Origin: Paulinella micropora
Taxonomy: Eukaryota; Cercozoa; Imbricatea; Euglyphida
Length of the DNA: 64,000 nucleotides
Reading direction: 5' to 3'
Assembly (NCBI GenBank): GCA_009731375.1
Contig: BJOX01000353.1
Span: 462,112 to 526,111 of the forward strand
In this document: positions 1 through 12,960 of the stretch, one piece after another
How positions within the stretch are numbered: the stretch's first letter is position 1
How the letters are laid out: each line of letters begins with the position of its first letter
The notes under the pieces: generated by a model
Databases searched by the model: none
Seen by the model: the letters and a program-made list of their open reading frames with translations, nothing else
Told to the model about the DNA's origin: nothing
Made by a program: the position numbers and the translations under genes

Positions 1-48
<48 letters not shown>
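1..48 (+). repeat. (CT)n tract, probable polypyrimidine tract
   Basis: An uninterrupted CT dinucleotide run opens the window. It is followed by TTTGAG and then an open coding frame from base 53, so it is well placed to act as the polypyrimidine tract of a 3' splice site for the first exon seen here. That role is inferred from position. Confidence 0.8.
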
Positions 49-50
<2 letters not shown>

Positions 51-52
51 AG

Positions 53-899
53 GTACTTTTTGACGCCGGGATATGGCACAAGGTTTTCTTCGGTTTAAGT
101 ATAGTGAGAAAGAAGTCCTTCCGTGCCGTAGTGCAAGAAGCTGTGTGTATGGAAAGGAAAAAACTTGATGAGGAATTCAGTGGCGATTTTGCTTCATATC
201 GTGAAACCAGTGTTGTGCCTTTTATGTTTTCAGACAGCATGTCTGTTGCCACCAAGAAGATGATTGCGTGGGACGCTGCCGCAAGGCCGATGTTGTGTTG
301 GCAGCCTGTGCGTACTCTCAAGGATTTTGTGGACGGTGTGCTAACACAGGGCTTTCAACTATTTCGGCATGGCTACAAATTGTTCGCGGATAAGCATGGC
401 ACGGTGGATAATTTGCGTTGGATACAGAGGATAGCAGCAGAAATTACTCATTCGGGGAAGAGGGAGGTAACACTGCTAGACGTGGGATCTACAAGCAACC
501 AGTGGACGGTAGATATTTACGGCCTTGACGGTGTGAGAGGAAAGGGCCCGGTACCCGCGTTCGCGAAGGATGAGTGGAAAGAGATGCAGTTGTCACTCGT
601 GGAGATGGGCAGGCACTTGGCAACGCAGATAGGCAAGATCCTTGGCTTGCATTTGGAGGTTCGTCTGGCTGTGATCCAAATTCTGAGTAACTGGGAGGAT
701 CCAGAGGGAGGCTGGGGCGAATCACCACCTGCTCGCACGTGGACGCCAGAGGGCACATGGGCTAGCAAATCGGTTAAGGCTATGAAGTTCATTTTCTCTA
801 CTTGGCAGCTCTGGCACGCAGATGGTATGCAGAAGGTCCTCACAACTTAGCTTATACTAATTTGTGATTTTAGTGCATTATTATGTAAAATCATTTGTG

Positions 900-934
<35 letters not shown>

Positions 935-2670
935 TGTGTGTTGGGTTGGGTTGCGTGTCTAGGTGGGTTTATTGTTAGGTGCCAATTTGTATCTTCCTGT
1001 GCCCATGGAAGATGAGGTTCAGAATGAAAGAGGTGTACGGGGTGGGTCAGCACGGAATGCCACGACGGATGTCCAGTCGATTGAGGATGTATTTGAGTGG
1101 CAGGCAGAAGACGCGGGGGCGTTTAAGCTGGAACATATCAAGCTCTCAAGCAGTTTGCTTCTCGTTGCCGCAGAACCATTCGCAACCTCGGACTGTCACA
1201 GTAAGCATGCGCGGACTATCACTGTGTCGACAGAGTTTGGAGCGATAGAGAGTTTGGAGAAAGTGACCACGCGTGAAGCAGTGCCAGGCGAACCTGACAT
1301 TGTGTACATGACAAAGACAAGTATGTGCCGCTGAAGTTAGGGTCGCAACAGGGGTAACAACATGTTTGCTGTGAATAGATACACATGGTATGATGTGAAT
1401 CCCAGCGTTCTGTGGAGGTTCCGTCGGGAGGGGGATCCAGTCAGTAGCAGAAGGATTTATAATATGTTCATCGCTATGCCCGTGTATACTGCGTTCGCTA
1501 CACTGTGGGTAAACGAACTTTGTTGTCTGTAGAGCAATGTAAATTGTTTTTGGTGGCTGTAATTATGTGCACAGAACATGTATCAGCGACAGAATCAGGA
1601 TCGTCAGGAGGCGGTGTCAACAGTCCAGGCCGGAAATGCGAGCAGCGTCACCTTCGTACTAGTAAGGGGTAGTTCTTACAAGATTTTGCTCGGGTATCAC
1701 AGAATTCTTTGTTGGTGCGGATGCAGAATGTGTGAATTGTGTGATGTTCATGCAGAATCGGCACATGCATACGCTTCGTGTCCAGCGATCGTGAGACTAC
1801 GACAGAACCGGAGCGGAGACTGTACAATGTCACTCGTTATGTCGAGCATCCTCGTGCGTGGTGCGCAGTAATTGTGGACAAAGTTGAAGATCCGTCGAAG
1901 CAGGAGGTTCCTATCAAGGTTGGCTCATCCGGATGCAGGCACGCGCACATCCATGTTGATTGTCAATCGTATGTGCATAGTTTGCGCATGTGAAGAAATT
2001 TCAACTTTCATTGATATCTGAACTGGATTTCAGTTCCAGCACTCACATTGTGCAGACACAGGAAGGTCTGCCTGACTGCTTGATTAGTGTTTTGAGAGCG
2101 CTATCAGACGCATCGTGTCCAAAACCCATGCTGCCTGTAGTGTGTGTGGTGGATAATATATAGATTTGGGCATTACCTGTGTATGTGGGGCACAGTGCGC
2201 AGGTGTCTGGTTGTGACGTCGGGTTGGCTCTTTGTGGCTGTTGCACAGCGCAATCAGAATTTGGTGTTATTGCTGCGAGTTGTTTGCAGGTTCCCAGGAC
2301 GTCGATAGCCTACGATCAGACAAATTACTTCATCGAAAAGTCAGCAGTATACCAGCAATGTCTGAGAGATCTGAGAGACACGTACGGCGACACTGAGAGT
2401 TATGAAAACTATCAGTATGTGCCTAACATGCAAGCTCTGATTGATAGCATGAAGTTCATGAGACAGGATGAGACAGTGTTCCGCCAACCAGACTTTGCGA
2501 AGCCGCAGCCAGGGGACATCATGAGCTTAGTTCCACGACTAGTTCATGCAAGCAACTACGGCAGAAAAGATATATTTCATTTCCAGTTCTGTCTGCCGGG
2601 AAGCAAGGACAGTGGGACGGGGATGCAGGCACAGCTGCAGGAGGGGAGTCGGGAGACAGGTAGGAGCTAA
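53..2670 (+). CDS. Seven-exon gene, unknown function (5' partial); possible 2OG-Fe(II) oxygenase fold
   Basis: A phase-consistent model joins exons 53-835, 963-1280, 1341-1508, 1575-1693, 1756-1968, 2034-2136 and 2290-2670 (695 codons, stop TAA). Four introns are 60-66 nt, one is 127 nt and one 153 nt; all are GT-AG. The gene starts before the window, because the frame is open from base 53 and no ATG opens it. I do not recognise the family with certainty. Exon 5 ends in HAHIHVDC, which contains an H-x-D pair. Exon 7 contains PGDIMSLVPRLVHAS followed by GRKDIFHFQF. An H-x-D, a distal His and a following Arg are the metal and 2-oxoglutarate ligands of double-stranded beta-helix dioxygenases, so such a fold is a weak inference; the spacing of about 120 residues is long. 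The exon 2 donor (GTGCCA) is poor and is the least certain junction. Confidence 0.6.
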
Positions 2671-2738
2671 TAGACAACGTAAGTGAAGAAATACAACATG
2701 TACACTTGAAGTCCTGGTCATGTTTAGTTTTAATTATT

Positions 2739-3016
2739 ATTGCTGTTGACATTCAAGACAACAACAAAAATTAGTTTTTCATTTTTGTGTCAGATTTTCA
2801 TTTTTGTGACAGTTTTTCATTTTTGTGACAAAAATTCAAATTTTCAAATTTAACGGTAACATTTCGCGAAAATTTACGATATTTTGCGGACGAATATAGC
2901 AGTTAATTTGAAAAATTCAAATTTTCACCCAAAATCAAAATTCCAACCAAAACTGAAATTCCAACCAAAACAGAAAAATCAATTTTTTTTGTTGTCTTGA
3001 ATGTCAACAGCAATAT
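2739..3016. mobile_element. MITE-like element with inverted ends
   Basis: The sequence at 2739-2775 (ATTGCTGTTGACATTCAAG core) is repeated in inverse orientation at 2979-3016, giving imperfect inverted ends of about 35 bp. Between them lie three copies of a 20-bp unit TTTTCATTTTTGTGACAG and A/T-rich AATTCAAATTTTC motifs. A related end, CTTGAATGTCCACAGCAATAA, recurs near 3838-3858. There is no coding potential. This fits a non-autonomous foldback or MITE element. Target-site duplications cannot be defined because a gap begins at 3017. Confidence 0.5.
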
Positions 3017-3190
3017 NNNNNNNNNNNNNNNNNNNNNNNNNNNNNNNNNNNNNNNNNNNNNNNNNNNNNNNNNNNNNNNNNNNNNNNNNNNNNNNNNNNN
3101 NNNNNNNNNNNNNNNNNNNNNNNNNNNNNNNNNNNNNNNNNNNNNNNNNNNNNNNNNNNNNNNNNNNNNNNNNNNNNNNNNNNNNNNNNN

Positions 3191-3226
<36 letters not shown>
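3017..3226. other. Assembly gap then poly-G run
   Basis: N occupies 3017-3190 and is followed by about 36 consecutive G. A similar homopolymer-plus-gap arrangement occurs at 28990-29165 (G) and 48940-48982 (C), so the homopolymer may be partly an assembly effect. Confidence 0.9.
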
Positions 3227-3229
<3 letters not shown>

Positions 3230-3310
3230 CATTAGCTTCTGTTTGGTTGGGTGCCACCGGGAATGGCGGGGAAGGGGCCATTTCCTCTGCAGTGTTAGAA
3301 ATAGGATCTT
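3227..3310 (+). repeat. Dispersed repeat, copy 1
   Basis: The segment containing GGGTGCCACCGGGAATGGCG, then a CCATTTCCTCTGCAGTGTT block, matches the minus strand of 37190-37290 at roughly 80% by eye. Both copies begin with a G-run followed by CACCA. It is probably an end of a transposable element. No ORF is conserved between the copies. Confidence 0.65.
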
Positions 3311-3469
3311 GGAGTCAGTTACTTTTGTGATTGTGTGTAGATACGTTGAGCCTTTTGCCAATCTCTCTCTCTCATTATGATAGTTATGGCTTCCGAAGAA
3401 GGTTATGTGTTTGTGTAAATGTAATAAAATCATAGTGTTTGTGTAAAATTAAGTGCTATAAACTGCAAA

Positions 3470-3552
3470 GGGGCCACCTACGCCAACCCCGCCTCGCCGC
3501 GCGACAGCGCGGCGAGGCGGGGTCGGCAGCGCGGGTTTGGCGTTGGCCCCCC
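3470..3552. other. Long GC-rich hairpin (perfect 16-bp stem)
   Basis: CCCCGCCTCGCCGCGC at 3487-3502 is the exact reverse complement of 3507-3522, with a four-base GACA loop. An outer, interrupted stem extends it: GGGGCCA and CGCCAA on the left pair with TTGGCG and TGGCCCC on the right. The surroundings are A/T-rich. It could be a foldback-element core or a structured RNA; nothing in the sequence decides. Confidence 0.8.
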
Positions 3553-4090
3553 CCCCTGCTTCAGGTACACATGCACTGCGGGCCAAAACACCTCTCTAAC
3601 TACATCTATTACACCTCGGCTCTGCATGACCCTCCACCTTACTGTGAATATTCAAGTGGCACTTCAAACATTCAAACTTTAACCTCATCTTTCTCAATCA
3701 ATATTAATATTTGAGATAGGGAAATGCAGCGCACACCGTTGGAAAGCTCTTGTCCTAAGCTTTCCAATGCTGGCTTCAGATTTGTCGTATCACTTGGATC
3801 GATGAAGAACGATGAGATCAAGTAGAATGTTTTGCCACTTGAATGTCCACAGCAATAATATGACTCAGTAAGCGGTAAGCAACAGGTCAAATACCGTCTT
3901 CAACTGCCACTCATAGAGCTTCGGACTGGGCCCAAAGCCGAGTCGTTTCTATCAGTATGCTATTTACTACGGGAACCTCCGAACTTTCAGGTGACTGACA
4001 ATAAGAATTATAAGCTTCAAGTTTGTTGTCGTTCCTTGAACAATGTAAAGTTTTGTACACATAAATAAGGAGAGGCAAAGCAGGAGGAGG
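3553..4090. other. No gene recognised
   Basis: This is mixed-composition DNA. The only ORFs are short and unsupported. GGAAAGCTCTTGTCCTAAGCTTTCC near 3739-3765 is an imperfect inverted repeat. A MITE-end-like sequence lies near 3838-3858. Confidence 0.5.
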
Positions 4091-4266
4091 CCTCAGTAGC
4101 AGTAGTAGAAGTAGAAGTAGTAGTAGTAGTAGTAGGAGGAGGAGGAGGAGCAGAAAGAGAGGAAGAGGATATGTTGTTGTTGTTGTTGTTGTTGTCGTTG
4201 TCGTTTTTGTCGTTGCCGTTGTTGTTGTTGATGTTGCTGTCGTTGTTGTCGTTGTCGTTGTTGTCG

Positions 4267-4300
<34 letters not shown>

Positions 4301-4498
4301 GAGAATTGTTGGGACTTATTCTTGCTTGTTATTGTTGTGGTTCTTGTTCTTCTTGTTGTCCTTGTTATCGGTTTGCATACATTTCCCTTTTTGAAATATT
4401 TGTTGAGTATTGCTGTATTATATTGTATCTTCCTCATTGCTTGTTCGCGGGGTTGCTGGTCGTTACTTTTCTGAATAACCTATGAACAAGTACATGAA

Positions 4499-4543
<45 letters not shown>

Positions 4544-4570
4544 GTAATAATAATGATGATGATGATGATG

Positions 4571-4604
<34 letters not shown>

Positions 4605-4697
4605 TATAAATACAATAATAATAATAATAATAATAATATAATAAAAGTAATAATAATAATAATAATAATAGTAATAATAGTAATAATAGTAATAATA

Positions 4698-4741
<44 letters not shown>

Positions 4742-4940
4742 GAAGAAGAAGAAGAAGAAGAAGAAGAAGAAGAAGAAGAAAAATAATAATAATAAGAAGA
4801 AGAAGAGAAGAAGAAGAAGAAGAAGAAGAAATAGATAGATACTTTGAGATAGATAGAAAGAAGATAGATGGAAAGTAAAGACAATTAGACATGCAGATAA
4901 GAACAGTTTGATAGTCAGACAGATAGACAGACAGACAGAC

Positions 4941-4983
<43 letters not shown>

Positions 4984-5012
4984 AACATTACTTCATTCCA
5001 AAGTAGCCGGCG
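4090..5012. repeat. Compound trinucleotide and GATA microsatellites
   Basis: Successive blocks are AGT/AGG (4095-4150), TTG with TCG variants (4170-4310), AAT (4500-4740), AGA (4741-4830) and GATA/GACA (4915-4981). Long stop-free frames here encode homopolymers such as polyleucine or poly-isoleucine and are not genes. Confidence 0.9.
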
Positions 5013-5048
5013 AACCAAGGAGCAACCAAAGCTACATCAACACAACCA

Positions 5049-5097
<49 letters not shown>

Positions 5098-5133
5098 AAC
5101 CAAGGAGCAACCAAAGCTACATCAACGCAACCA

Positions 5134-5170
<37 letters not shown>
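5013..5170. repeat. Duplicated unit with (CT)n tail
   Basis: A unit starting GAACCAAGGAGCAACCAAAG and ending in CAACCACATC plus a CT run occurs twice in tandem (about 5013-5095 and 5096-5170). The two differ by one base outside the CT run. Confidence 0.85.
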
Positions 5171-5172
<2 letters not shown>

Positions 5173-5179
5173 ATATATA

Positions 5180-6530
5180 TATACCCTAACATAACATAAC
5201 ATAACATAATATAATATAATATAATATCATACAATATAATATATTATAATATAATATACTATTATATACTATAATATAATATATGATATAATATAATATA
5301 ATATACTATTATATAATATACTATTATATAATATACTATAGATATAACATAATATAATATAATATAATATAATATATAACATAACATAATATAATATAAT
5401 ATAATATAATATAATATAATATAATATAATATAATATAATATAATATAATATAATATTATGTAATATAATATGACATAAGATAGCATAATATACTTTAAT
5501 ATAAAATAAAATACTATAATATAATATAATATAATATAATATAATATAATATAATGTAATGTAATGTAATGTAATATAATGTAATATAATATAATAAAAT
5601 ACAATATAATATAATATAATATGATAATATATAATAATATATAATATAATACAATACAATATATAACATAACATAATATAATATAATATAATATAATATA
5701 ATATAATATAATATAATATAATATAATATAATATGACATAACATAGCATAATATACTTTAATATAAAATAAAATACTTTAATATAATGTAATGTAATGTA
5801 ATATAATATAATATAATATAATATGTTGTAATATATATTATATTATATTATATTATATTACATTACATTACATTACATTACGTTACGTCACGTTACGTTA
5901 TGTTATGTTATGTTATGTTATATTATGTTACATTACATTACATTACATTATATTATATTATATTATATTATATTATATTATATTACATTATATTACATTA
6001 TATTATATTATATTATATTATATTATATTATATTATATTATATTATATTATATATAATATAATATAATATAATATTATATTATATAGTATATTATATTAT
6101 ATTATATTACATTATACTATATTATATTATATTATACTATACTATATTACATTATATTATATTATATTATATTATATTATATTATATTATATTATATTAT
6201 ATTATATTATATCATATTATACCATATCATATTATATCATATCATATTATATTATATTATATTATATTATATTATATTATATTATATTATATTATATTAT
6301 ATTACATTATATTACATTATATTATATTATATTATATTATATTATATAGTATATTATATTATATTATATTATATTACATTATACTATATTATATTATATT
6401 ATACTATACTATATTACATTATATTATATTATATTATATTATATTATATTATATTATATTATATTATATTATATTACATTATATTACATTATATTATATT
6501 ATATTATATTATATTATATTATATTATAGA
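5180..6530. repeat. TAATA pentanucleotide array with internal inversion
   Basis: From 5200 to about 5825 the plus strand reads ATAAT repeats with ACATA, TGTAA and AAATA variants. From about 5835 to 6530 it reads the complement, TTATA. The two halves form inverted arms of about 650 bp around TATGTTGTAATATAT. A further duplication of about 200 bp is visible within the right arm (around 6070-6170 and 6340-6440). Confidence 0.9.
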
Positions 6531-6632
6531 AATTTTAATGTATGAGTGTGTGAGTGTCGAAGTATGTAAGTATGTATTTATGTATGCTTCATACCGCCAG
6601 CGCCTGCAGCAACTTTGGGCCACTCAATCTAT

Positions 6633-6639
<7 letters not shown>

Positions 6640-6670
<31 letters not shown>

Positions 6671-6798
6671 TGGTAGATAGGTAGGTACATAGGTAGATAG
6701 GTAGATAGGTAGGTAGGTAGGTAGGTAGATAGATAGATAGATAGATGGATAGATAAATAGATAAATAGACAGATATATAGATACATAGATAGATAGAT

Positions 6799-6851
<53 letters not shown>

Positions 6852-7134
6852 CAGAGGAAGAAGAGGGCAGAGAGAAAGAAGGAAGGAAGGAAGGAAGGAA
6901 GGAAGGAAGGAGGAAGGAAAGAAAAAAGGAAAGAAACCAACAAAGAAAGAAAGAAAGAAGGAAGGAAGGAAGGAAGGAAGGAAAGAAGGAAGGAAAGAAA
7001 GAAAGAAAGAAGGAAAGGAAGGAAGGAAGGAAGGAACGAAGGGAGGGAGGAAGAAATGAAAAGATAGATAGATAGAAAGAAAGAAGGAAAGAAGGAAAGA
7101 AGGAAAGAAGGAAGGAAGGAAGGATTCTTTTTCT

Positions 7135-7166
<32 letters not shown>

Positions 7167-8356
7167 TCCTTCCTTCCCTTCCTTTCTTCCTCCCTTCCGT
7201 CCTTCCTTCCTTCCTTCCTCCCTTCCTTCCTTCTTTGCTTTCTTTCTTTTCTTTCTTGCTTTCTTTCTTTTCTTCTTGCTTTCTTTCTTTCTTGCTTTCT
7301 TTCTTTTCTTCTTGCTTTCTTCTTTTCTTCTTTTCTTCTTTCTTTCTTTCCTTCTTGCCTTCTTTCTTTCTTGCTTTCTTTCTTTTCTTCTTGCTTTCTT
7401 CTTTTCTTCTTTCTTTCTTTCTTTCCTTTCTTGCTTTCTTTCTTGCTTTCTTTCTTTCTTGCTTTCTTTCTTTCTTGCTTTCTTTCTTTTCTTCTTGCTT
7501 TCTTCTTTTCTTCTTTTCTTTTTTCTTTCTTTCTTTCTTTCCTTCTTTCTTTCTTTCTTTCATTCCTTCCTTCCTTCCTTCCCTTTCTTTCTTTCTTCCT
7601 TCCTTCCTTCCCTTCCCTTCCTCCTTCCTTCCTTCCTTCCTTCCTTTTTCTTTCTTTCTTTCTTTCTTTTTCTTTCTTTTTCTTTCTTTCTTGCTTTCCT
7701 AGAAAGAAAGCAAGAAAGAAAAGACAGAAAGCAAGAAAGAAAGAAAGAAAGAAAGGAGGAAGGGAGGAAGGAAGGAAAGAAAGAAAGAAAGAAAGAGAGA
7801 AAGAAAGAAAGAGAGAAAGAAAGAAAGAAAGAAAGGAAGGAATGAAGGAAGAAAGGAAGGAAGGAAGGAAAGAAAGAAAGAAAGAAAGAAAGAAAAAAAA
7901 AGAAAGATAGAAAGAAAGAAAGAAAAAGGAAGGAAGGAAGGAAAGGAAGGAAGGAAAGGAAGGAAGGAAAGGAAGGAAGGAAGGAAGGAAGGAAGGAAGG
8001 AGGAAGGAAGGAAGGAAGGAAGGAAGGGAAGAGGAAGGAAGGAAGGAAGGAAGGAAAGAAAGAAAGAAAGAGAGAAAGAAAGAAAGAAAGAAAGAGAGAA
8101 AGAAAGAAAGAAAGAAAGAAAGAAGAAAAGAAAGAAAGAAAGAAAGCAAGAAGAAAAGAAAGAAAGAAAGAAAGAAAGAAATAAATAAAGAAAGAAAGAA
8201 AGGAAGAAAGAAAGGAAGAAAGGAGGAAGGAAAGAAAGAAAGAAAGAAAGAAAGAGAGAAAGAGAGAAAGAAAGAAAGAAATAAATAAATAATAAAGAAA
8301 GAAAGAAAGAAAGCAAGCAAGAAAGAAAGAAAGAGAAAGATTATATATATATATAC

Positions 8357-8444
<88 letters not shown>

Positions 8445-8455
8445 CGATAGACCTG
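6640..8455. repeat. GATA/GGTA, GAAA/GGAA and CTTT arrays with strand switches
   Basis: GATA and GGTA tetramers (6640-6850) are followed by purine GAAG/GAAA (6860-7125), then pyrimidine CTTT/CCTT (7130-7700), then purine again (7702-8335), then GATA (8355-8447). The switches at about 7127 and 7698 create inverted repeats of several hundred bases. All open frames are repeat-encoded (FLSFFL or KERKKE patterns) and are not called as genes. Confidence 0.92.
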
Positions 8456-8620
8456 CTATTAGCTCGGTTGCTAAGTCTGCTGTCATTTCGTCTTTTTGTT
8501 CTGTTGAGCAGGAGAAAGGGGAACGAGGAGAGGTACATCGGGTCGGGGTGGGTCGGGGGAGGGGGGGGAAGAGTAGCCATACTAGCAGCACAAGCAGCAG
8601 CAGTAGTAGCAAGTAAAAAC
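8456..8620. other. Short unique island, no gene
   Basis: About 165 bases of non-repetitive, G-rich DNA separate the GATA and TAG arrays. No coding signal is seen. Confidence 0.5.
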
Positions 8621-10310
<1,690 letters not shown>

Positions 10311-10315
10311 TCGCT

Positions 10316-11727
10316 AAGGTCTTTGATACTATACTGAACAAGCAACTGATGGCCCACCTTACCAGGTACGACATCCTCTCCCGAACTCAATATGCTTTCC
10401 GACCACATTCGAACACAACAATCACCACACAAACCATCTTAAATCACATCCAAAACCTCAAAGGCCCAGGACAGTATGTGCTTGCTCTGTTTATCGACCT
10501 ATCGAAACTATCGAAAGCTTATGACACCATCGATCATGAAACACTAATCCATAAACTACGGAATAATATAGATTTTAGCGATAACACCACTACCTTTTTT
10601 AATCATACCTCACAAAACGATACCAAACCGTATTTACCCAATATGCTCGTTCCTACCCACGCAAGATCACACATCTCAACAACGCTCTTCATTCTATACA
10701 TCAACAATATTATACTTTCACTAACATACACAGTCTTTGCATATGCAGATGACACCACACTCATCCTTGCTGCTAAGAATACAGAACAACTCCAAGAACA
10801 AGCACAAACTGATACAACTAAACTTGTCCGTTACTTCCACAGACATAACCTAGTACCCAACCCCACCAAAACCACCTACACTATCTTCCAGAAGCATGAA
10901 CAGAAGGTGCAGCTCGACTTGACTATCGACGGCAAGAAGCTCCAACAAGAACGAAAGGTAAAAGTATTAGGTACAATCATCCAAAGCAACCTGTCCTTCC
11001 GTGAACATATACAATCTATTGTGTTCCGCCTTCAACCGTTTGCCCAAATGTTTCGTTATGTGAACAGCCTACTTCCCACCCATATCCTCCTCCAACTTTA
11101 CTATGCACATGTATACCCCCTACCTATGTATGGTATCTCTGTATGGGGCTCTGATGAATACAACACCATTATACATCCACTCATTATCATCCAAAAACGT
11201 ATAGTCCGTCTGATCTGCCTCAAATAATGGAGAACACCTACCAAACCCCTTTTTGCCAAACTACGCCTACTCAACATGCTTAACATGGAAAAAAATATAG
11301 CGTATGCATGGATGCACACTCCCTTGTTTACCCAGCCTTCAAGGCTTTCCTACCCCTCTACTACAACAATATCCGACCAATTACTGTTCATAACTACAAC
11401 ACTAGGCGATCATCAAAGAAACACATGTACAACGACTCAAAAACTGGCCAGTACAGCAGAGCCGCACAAGCACAATGGGATAAGCTGCCAGGACATCTAA
11501 GAGACATCTCATACAAAGCTGAATTCAAAAATGAACTCAAAGCGTATGTCTTACAGCTGCAGCAATCCTGACACTGCCTACGGGCCTAAAGAGGGCGTTG
11601 GACACCTCATCATCAGATGATACCTGAGTGTGGGACAAGTTCAGCGTTGATCACATCCTAAGCCGGAGTGTGGTTGGCCAAACCCCCTTGGGGAGTCACC
11701 TCGTGTCTACCAGCTTTTGCGAGTGCC
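10316..11727 (+). pseudogene. Decayed LINE (non-LTR retrotransposon) ORF2, reverse transcriptase
   Basis: The frame 10316-11227 begins KVFDTILNKQL, a typical RT finger start after the preceding motif. It contains the QYAFRP block, the FIDLSKAYD-type block interrupted by a small repeat (LSKLSKAYDTID), and the catalytic FAYADD motif at 10739-10756. The usual GxPQGS block is lost and reads PTHARSHISTTLF. A TAA stops the frame at 11225 in the WRTPT region. A frameshift is then needed to reach 11308-11571, which holds the typical C-terminal HNYNTR and WDKLP motifs. The 5' side is truncated into the TAG array. The 3' flank to 11727 ends at a 10-N gap. It belongs to the CR1/Jockey-like broad group and is inactive. 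Confidence 0.88.
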
Positions 11728-11779
11728 NNNNNNNNNNTACAACTGACTAGGATTATAATACCTATAAATATACATATAC

Positions 11780-11822
<43 letters not shown>

Positions 11823-12235
11823 CATACATATATATATATAATATATACAGATATATATACATACATATATAATATTATATTATATCTATACATATTTACC
11901 TCCAGCTTAAAAAAAAAAAAAAAAAAAAATTAACTTTCATATATATATATAATATATATATATATGTATATATATACATATAATATATATAATCTTTTAT
12001 GTCATTTCATTTTTACTTTTATTTCTTCTTTATTTTATTTTTATCTTATTTTTAATACTTTCAATCTATTTTTATTTTACTATTTTTTTTTAATATTTAT
12101 AATTTGATTTTCATTATTATTAATAATTTGAGAAGTAGGTCACCATCTAGTTAAATCAATAGCTCTTGAGCTAACGATTTGTATGGATGACCAGAAGTTA
12201 AATTTTACTTCATTAAATCGAAGGCCTAGGCCCAG
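11728..12235. other. Gap and A/T-rich spacer, no gene
   Basis: A 10-N gap (11728-11737) is followed by AT dinucleotide runs and a poly-A stretch (11910-11930), then A/T-rich DNA. No coding signal is seen. Confidence 0.6.
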
Positions 12236-12570
12236 TAGTAGTAGTATAGTAGTAGTAGTAGTAGTAGTAGTTAGTAGTAGTAGTTAGTAGTAGTAGTTAG
12301 TAGTAGTAGTTAGTAGTAGTAGTTAGTAGTAGTAGTAGTAGTAGTTAGTAGTAGTAGTTAGTAGTAGTAGTTAGTAGTTAGTAGTAGTAGTTAGTAGTAG
12401 TAGTTAGTAGTAGTAGTTAGTAGTAGTAGTGAGTAGTAGTAGTGAGTAGTAGTAGTGAGTAGTAGTAGTGAGTAGTAGTAGTGAGTAGTAGTAGTGAGTA
12501 GTAGTAGTGAGTAGTAGTAGTGAGTAGTAGTAGTGAGTACTACCAATACTACTACTACTACTACTAGGAC
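12236..12570. repeat. (TAG)n array with TTAG/TGAG interruptions
   Basis: TAG repeats are punctuated by regularly spaced AGTTAGTAGT and later AGTGAGTAGT units, a simple higher-order pattern. A short complementary CTA run ends the block. Confidence 0.9.
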
Positions 12571-12594
12571 CATCTTTGACAGGGACTGTATGGT

Positions 12595-12639
12595 TGCTGC
12601 CTGCCTGTCTGCCTGTCTGTCTGCCTGTCTGTGTCTGCC

Positions 12640-12686
<47 letters not shown>

Positions 12687-12960
12687 CCGTCTGTCTGTCC
12701 GTCTGTTTGTCTGTCTGAGTTTTTTGCCTCTCTGTCTGTTTGTCCGTCTGTTTGTCTGCCTGCCTATCTGTCTTTCTGTCTGCAGCTGTCTGTCTGCCTG
12801 TCTGTCTGTCTGTCAGACAGACAGACAGACAGACAGACAGACTGTCTGTCTGTCTGTCTGCCTGTCTGGCTGTCTGTCTGTCTGTCTGTATCTGTCTGTC
12901 TGTCTGTCTGTCTGTCTGTATATCGGTCTGTCTGTCTGTCTGTCTGTATGCATGCATGCA
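12595..12960. repeat. CTGT/CTGC tetranucleotide array with CAGA inversion
   Basis: CTGT repeats are interrupted at 12813-12841 by the complementary CAGA repeat, forming a local palindrome. The array merges into TGCA and TGTA repeats at 12950. Confidence 0.9.

Noticed and set aside
4434-8612. Very long open frames of up to about 560 codons in the AT, GATA and GAAA arrays
   Set aside because: They are short tandem repeats that lack stops in several frames on both strands; the translations are pure repeat (YIIL, FLSFFL, KERKKE).
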